The notes under the pieces: model-generated
Told to the model about the DNA's origin: nothing
The model's input: the letters and a program-made list of their open reading frames with translations, nothing else
The model's database searches: none
Part shown: positions 5,786 to 8,956 of the stretch, piece by piece
Position numbering within the stretch: the first letter of the stretch is position 1
How the letters are laid out: each line of letters starts with the position of its first letter
Assembly (NCBI GenBank): GCA_035938875.1
Contig: DASZGL010000045.1
Coordinates: 1-8,956 of the forward strand
From: DASZGL01 sp035938875
GTDB lineage: Bacteria; Chloroflexota; Dormibacteria; Aeolococcales; Aeolococcaceae
Direction: 5' to 3'
DNA length: 8,956 bases
Made by a program: the position numbers and the translations under genes

Positions 5786-7561
5786 GTGTCCTTTGCGCTG
5801 ACCTATTCGCGGCGAGAGCTGCGCCGCCGCTGGGTGCGCACCGCGCTGACCGCGCTCGGCCTTGCCGCCGGTGTCAGCCTGGTGGTCGGCATCATCGGCG
5901 TCTCCCAGGGTCTCGACGACGCCCAGACCAAGGTGCTGTCGCCACTGCACAGCGTGGGCACCGACATCCTGGTGACCCGAGCAGTGACCACGCAGCAGAG
6001 CGCGGCGGCTGCCGGCACGGGTGGTGTTGGTGCCGGAGCTGGCAGCTTCTGCCTCAACGCCGGGATCGCTGCCGCGGGTCCCAACGCCGGAGCCGGTCCG
6101 GTTTCGTCTTCTGCCGCCGACCAGAAGGCGCTGTGTGATGAGAACAGCAGCATCGTCACTGACCTTTCCAAGCTGGGCAAGCCGGGCGACAAGTTCATCC
6201 GCGACTTCTTCCTGCCGGCGACGCTGCTCACCTTCGCCGACAGCACCGTTGGCAGCGTGCAGCATCTCGACGGTGTGCAGTCAGCGGTGGGTGGCCTGTC
6301 GATGCTGGCCACCCACCAGACCGGCACCGTGCCCGAGATCGTCGCCGAGGTGCAAACCGGTGGACAGCAGATCGAGCAGACAACGACCCCGCCGCCGTTC
6401 ACCGCCGCGGAGTCGGCAGCGACACGCGATTGCATCATCAAGAACCTTCCCGCGCCGTCGCCGGGGGCCAAGCCGCCACCAGACAACGGGCTCGGTGGGC
6501 TCAACAGCGCCATCTTCCAGAAGTGCCTGCCCGATCGGTTCAAGTTCATCGTCAACAAGTACATCGTCCCCCAGCAGACGATTCGACAGGTCGTCAACCC
6601 GCCGACCACGGACATCGCCGCCGACAACTACACCGCGGCCGGCGTTGACCCGCAGCACCCCGATGAGGGACTGATCACCCAGTCGCAGGTGGTCAAGGGG
6701 CGCTACCTCGACGCAACATCGACCGACGAGGTGCTGCTGGGGACGACGTACGCGTCGCGCAAGAGTCTCGACGTCGGCGCCACGGTGCCCATCAACGGTT
6801 CCGACTATCACGTCGTCGGCCTGGTGACGCCAACGCTCACCGGCAACACCGCGGACGTCTACCTGCCGCTCAGCGCACTGCAGGAGCTGTCGAGCAAGAC
6901 CGGACGGGTCAACATGGTCCTGGTGCGCGCGAGTAGCTCGTCGTCGGTCGAGAACGTCGCCACCGAGATCCGCAAGCTTCTCCCCGGGACGCAGGTGGTG
7001 ACTACGCAGACGCTCGCCGACCAGGTGACGGGGAGCCTCGTCGACGCCAAGCATCTCGCCGATCGGTTGGGAACGGCGCTGGCGGTCATCGTCCTCGCCG
7101 GCGCGTTCCTCATCGCCATTCTGCTGACGCTGGCCGCGGTTGCCCGCCGCGTGCGCGAGATCGGCACGCTGCGCGCCATCGGCTGGTCGCGTGCCATGGT
7201 GGTGCGCCAGGTGCTGCTCGAGACCATCGGCATCAGCGTGCTCGGGGGCCTGATCGGTGTTGCCCTTGGGTTGGGCGTCGATGCCGCTGTGACCCATCTC
7301 TCGCCGACGCTCAGTGCCAGCAACATCGCCGTTGTCGGTCAGGGAACGTCGTCGCTGGCGTCGCAGTTCGGTGCCCTCGGGCGCAGCGTTGGCAACTCGC
7401 GTGATGTGGTCACCAATGTCTCGATCAGCCCCCCCATCAACGCCACCACGCTGCTGGCTGCGGCGTTGCTCGGCCTAGCCGGCGGTCTGCTGGCCGGCGC
7501 CATCGGCGGCTGGCGCGCTGCGCGCCTCGCTCCCGCCGTGGCGCTCCGCGACCTGGGATGA
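5786..7561 (+). CDS. MacB/FtsX-type ABC transporter permease
   Basis: This 591-residue permease starts at GTG 5786, 24 nt after ftsH. It has a basic N-terminus, TM1 (about 19-41), a large extracytoplasmic domain (about 42-428), then TM2 (429-452), TM3 (480-502) and TM4 (554-576). A cytoplasmic coupling segment, REIGTLRAIGWSRAMVVRQ (458-476), is characteristic of FtsX-family permeases. This matches the type VII (MacB/LolCDE) fold, which moves substrates by mechanical coupling across the membrane rather than through a channel. The external domain is longer than a simple MacB core. It contains Ala/Gly-rich and Pro-rich inserts and the protein's only four cysteines (C89, C117, C216, C247). Its stop overlaps the ATPase start. 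No separate adaptor or outer-membrane partner lies in the window, and the substrate is unknown. Confidence 0.9.
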   Translation: MSFALTYSRRELRRRWVRTALTALGLAAGVSLVVGIIGVSQGLDDAQTKVLSPLHSVGTDILVTRAVTTQQSAAAAGTGGVGAGAGSFCLNAGIAAAGPNAGAGPVSSSAADQKALCDENSSIVTDLSKLGKPGDKFIRDFFLPATLLTFADSTVGSVQHLDGVQSAVGGLSMLATHQTGTVPEIVAEVQTGGQQIEQTTTPPPFTAAESAATRDCIIKNLPAPSPGAKPPPDNGLGGLNSAIFQKCLPDRFKFIVNKYIVPQQTIRQVVNPPTTDIAADNYTAAGVDPQHPDEGLITQSQVVKGRYLDATSTDEVLLGTTYASRKSLDVGATVPINGSDYHVVGLVTPTLTGNTADVYLPLSALQELSSKTGRVNMVLVRASSSSSVENVATEIRKLLPGTQVVTTQTLADQVTGSLVDAKHLADRLGTALAVIVLAGAFLIAILLTLAAVARRVREIGTLRAIGWSRAMVVRQVLLETIGISVLGGLIGVALGLGVDAAVTHLSPTLSASNIAVVGQGTSSLASQFGALGRSVGNSRDVVTNVSISPPINATTLLAAALLGLAGGLLAGAIGGWRAARLAPAVALRDLG

Positions 7562-8616
7562 GCGCTGTGACATCGACGGCGCCCGTCTACGAGCTCAGCG
7601 AGGTGTGTCGCACATTTCGTCGTGGCGACGTCGAGGTGCGTGCCCTCGACGGCATCGACCTGAGGGTGGAGGCCGGCGAGTTCCTTGCCGTGCAGGGGAC
7701 CAGTGGGTCGGGGAAGACGACTCTGTTGCAGCTGCTCGGTGGGCTGGAGCGCTGCACCGCGGGCACGCTGCTCTTCGACGGCCGTGAGCTGAGCCGGCTC
7801 GGCGACCGACAGCTGACTCGGGTGCGGGCGCGGGACATCGGATTCGTCTTCCAGCAGTTCAACCTCATCCCGACGCTCACCGCCGCAGAAAACGTCGAGG
7901 CGGCGCTGGCCACCGATGGTCACGGACGCAGAGCGCGGCGGACGCGCGCCGCGGAGGTGCTCGACCAGGTCGGTCTCGCCGCACGGCGGCAGCATCTGCC
8001 CTCGACGCTCTCGGGGGGCGAGCAGCAGCGTGTCGCCATCGCCCGGGCGCTGGCCAATCAACCGCGTGTGCTGCTTGCCGACGAGCCGACGGGCAACCTC
8101 GACAGCAGCACCACCGACGAGGTCATGGAGGTGCTGCGCCGGCTGTCGCTGGACAGTGATCTGACCATCGTTCTGGTCACCCATGCCGACGAGGTGGCGG
8201 CGCGCGCCAGCCGGATCGTTCATGTCAGCGATGGCCGCATCGTTCGCCGGCCCGATCGTGCCAGTCGCCAGCGCGATGTCACGACGCCTCCGGGTATCGC
8301 GGCTGAGGGTGTGACGCACCGCACCAGCGTCGACGCGACCATGACCGACGACGTCTACACAGTCGACGAGGTGACCTACGGCCCGGGGGCCGGCGAGGAC
8401 GTCGATGGTGCAACGGGCGCTGTGACCTATCGCGTGGTCAGCGGCACGCTCGCCGTCGACGTGTCCGGCACCCCCCAGGAGGCCACCGTCGGCGAGGTCG
8501 TCGTTGTGCCCTCCGGGGCATCGCACCGGGTTCTCGCCGGCGACGACGGCGCTCAGGCCGTCGTCATCCGCCCAGCCGGCGCCCCGCGGCGATCCTCGCC
8601 AGCTCGACGCGGCTGA
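7558..8616 (+). CDS. MacB/LolD-type ABC ATPase with C-terminal cupin-like domain
   Basis: The start ATG overlaps the permease stop (ATGA), so the two are probably translated together and form one transporter. Residues 1 to about 232 are a full ABC ATPase with Walker A GTSGSGKT (47-54), Q-loop at 99-100 (VFQQFNLIP), signature LSGGEQQRVAIARAL (151-165), Walker B VLLADEPTGNLD (D175, E176) and H-loop H209. The usual length of this family is about 220-250, but here 352. After a polar linker, residues about 265-339 look like a single cupin barrel. The second cupin motif is clear (G312, P318, G320, H323, in the spacing GxxxxxPxGxxH). The first motif's histidines and glutamate are absent, so metal binding is unlikely. 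The extra domain may sense a ligand or regulate the ATPase (inference). The 3' end overlaps the convergent Crp-family gene. Confidence 0.9.
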   Translation: MSAVTSTAPVYELSEVCRTFRRGDVEVRALDGIDLRVEAGEFLAVQGTSGSGKTTLLQLLGGLERCTAGTLLFDGRELSRLGDRQLTRVRARDIGFVFQQFNLIPTLTAAENVEAALATDGHGRRARRTRAAEVLDQVGLAARRQHLPSTLSGGEQQRVAIARALANQPRVLLADEPTGNLDSSTTDEVMEVLRRLSLDSDLTIVLVTHADEVAARASRIVHVSDGRIVRRPDRASRQRDVTTPPGIAAEGVTHRTSVDATMTDDVYTVDEVTYGPGAGEDVDGATGAVTYRVVSGTLAVDVSGTPQEATVGEVVVVPSGASHRVLAGDDGAQAVVIRPAGAPRRSSPARRG

Positions 8617-8956
8617 GGATCACCACCTCCCCCGATCGAGTCGCAAGAACACCCAGTTCTCGCAGCTCACGCAGTGCCCGGGTGACCACCTCACGTGAGG
8701 TCCCCACCGCGTCGGCGAGGTGCTGGTGGGTGATCGGGACGACGGTCGTGGTGCCGGGCGCCGGCCGGCAGAGCTCGAGAAGGTGCCGGGCGACACGGAC
8801 GCGGACGGGCTCGGTGCCCTGCGCCAACGCCCATACCGCGGTGGCGGCCCAGCCGGCGATCTCCTCGGCGATCGCCCAGGAAAGTTGGGGATGCCTGGAC
8901 GCCATTCCGCGGAGGCTGGAGAACGAGAGCATGGCCAGCCTGGTGTCGGTTACCGC
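8564..8956 (-). CDS. Crp/Fnr-family transcriptional regulator, N-terminal part outside window
   Basis: The frame is open through the right edge, so only the last 130 residues are visible; the start codon and most of the effector-binding barrel are missing. What remains is the end of the cyclic-nucleotide-binding-like domain with the long dimerisation helix, then a winged helix HTH_Crp domain. Counting from the Met at 8932, the helix-turn-helix lies at about 66-95 and includes THQHLADAVGTSREVVTRAL, followed by a short wing (GVLATRSGEVVIL). Family members bind DNA as dimers and respond to cAMP, oxygen, redox state or other ligands; which applies cannot be told without the N-terminus. The last 53 bp overlap the 3' end of the ATPase-cupin gene. 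No clear TGTGA-N6-TCACA site stands out upstream of the other genes. Confidence 0.88.
   Translation of the reverse strand, partial: AVTDTRLAMLSFSSLRGMASRHPQLSWAIAEEIAGWAATAVWALAQGTEPVRVRVARHLLELCRPAPGTTTVVPITHQHLADAVGTSREVVTRALRELRELGVLATRSGEVVILSRVELARIAAGRRLGG

Noticed and set aside
6281..7297. A 338-codon minus-strand open frame opposite the permease
   Set aside because: Its sequence is an Arg/Gly/His-rich shadow of the permease, with no membrane segments or motifs.
7564..7570. TGTGA-like half sites as Crp/Fnr operators (for example near 7566, 8309 and 8420)
   Set aside because: All are inside coding sequence, none has a matching inverted half at the proper spacing, and such 5-mers are expected by chance.
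7339..8526. A 395-codon minus-strand open frame opposite the permease end and ATPase
   Set aside because: The plus strand encodes textbook ABC motifs here. The antisense product has no recognisable domain and no start signal, as is usual for GC-rich shadows.

Overview
The window is GC-rich DNA, strongly biased to G/C at third codon positions. Five protein genes are complete and two run off the edges. GTG starts are common, there is a tRNA-Pro with an encoded CCA end, and a proline/tryptophan-rich leader precedes an RDD domain. These features suit a high-GC actinobacterium or a similar high-GC soil lineage; the assignment is an inference, and no marker gene fixes the taxon.

Left part (1-2436): a c-di-GMP protein, cut at the left edge, has the end of a GGDEF domain, an intact-looking EAL phosphodiesterase domain and, unusually, a C-terminal receiver domain. 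It converges with, and overlaps by 47 bp, a small minus-strand PAS protein that has a histidine-kinase H-box but no ATP-binding domain. Between that gene and the next lies tRNA-Pro(UGG), followed by a gene-free stretch with two competing hairpins.

Middle (2437-5761): an RDD-CPBP fusion (predicted intramembrane metalloprotease, minus strand) diverges from an FtsH-type AAA+ zinc protease (plus strand). About 50 bp separate the starts. The FtsH homologue keeps Walker A/B, arginine fingers and zinc ligands, but has isoleucine in place of the pore-loop aromatic residue.

Right part (5762-8956): ftsH is followed 24 bp later by a MacB/FtsX-type ABC permease, whose stop overlaps the start (ATGA) of its ATPase. 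The three genes look like one transcription unit. The permease has a long extracytoplasmic domain with exactly four cysteines. The ATPase is complete and carries an extra C-terminal cupin-like domain that lacks the usual metal-binding histidines. A Crp/Fnr-family regulator, cut at the right edge, converges on the ATPase gene with a 53-bp overlap.

The overall theme is signalling (c-di-GMP, phospho-receiver, PAS, Crp) beside envelope proteolysis and an ABC system that probably exports or extracts a substrate from the membrane. I see no phage, insertion sequence or CRISPR. The most unusual items are the ATPase-cupin fusion, the kinase-like protein without a kinase domain opposite an EAL-receiver protein, and the altered FtsH pore loop.
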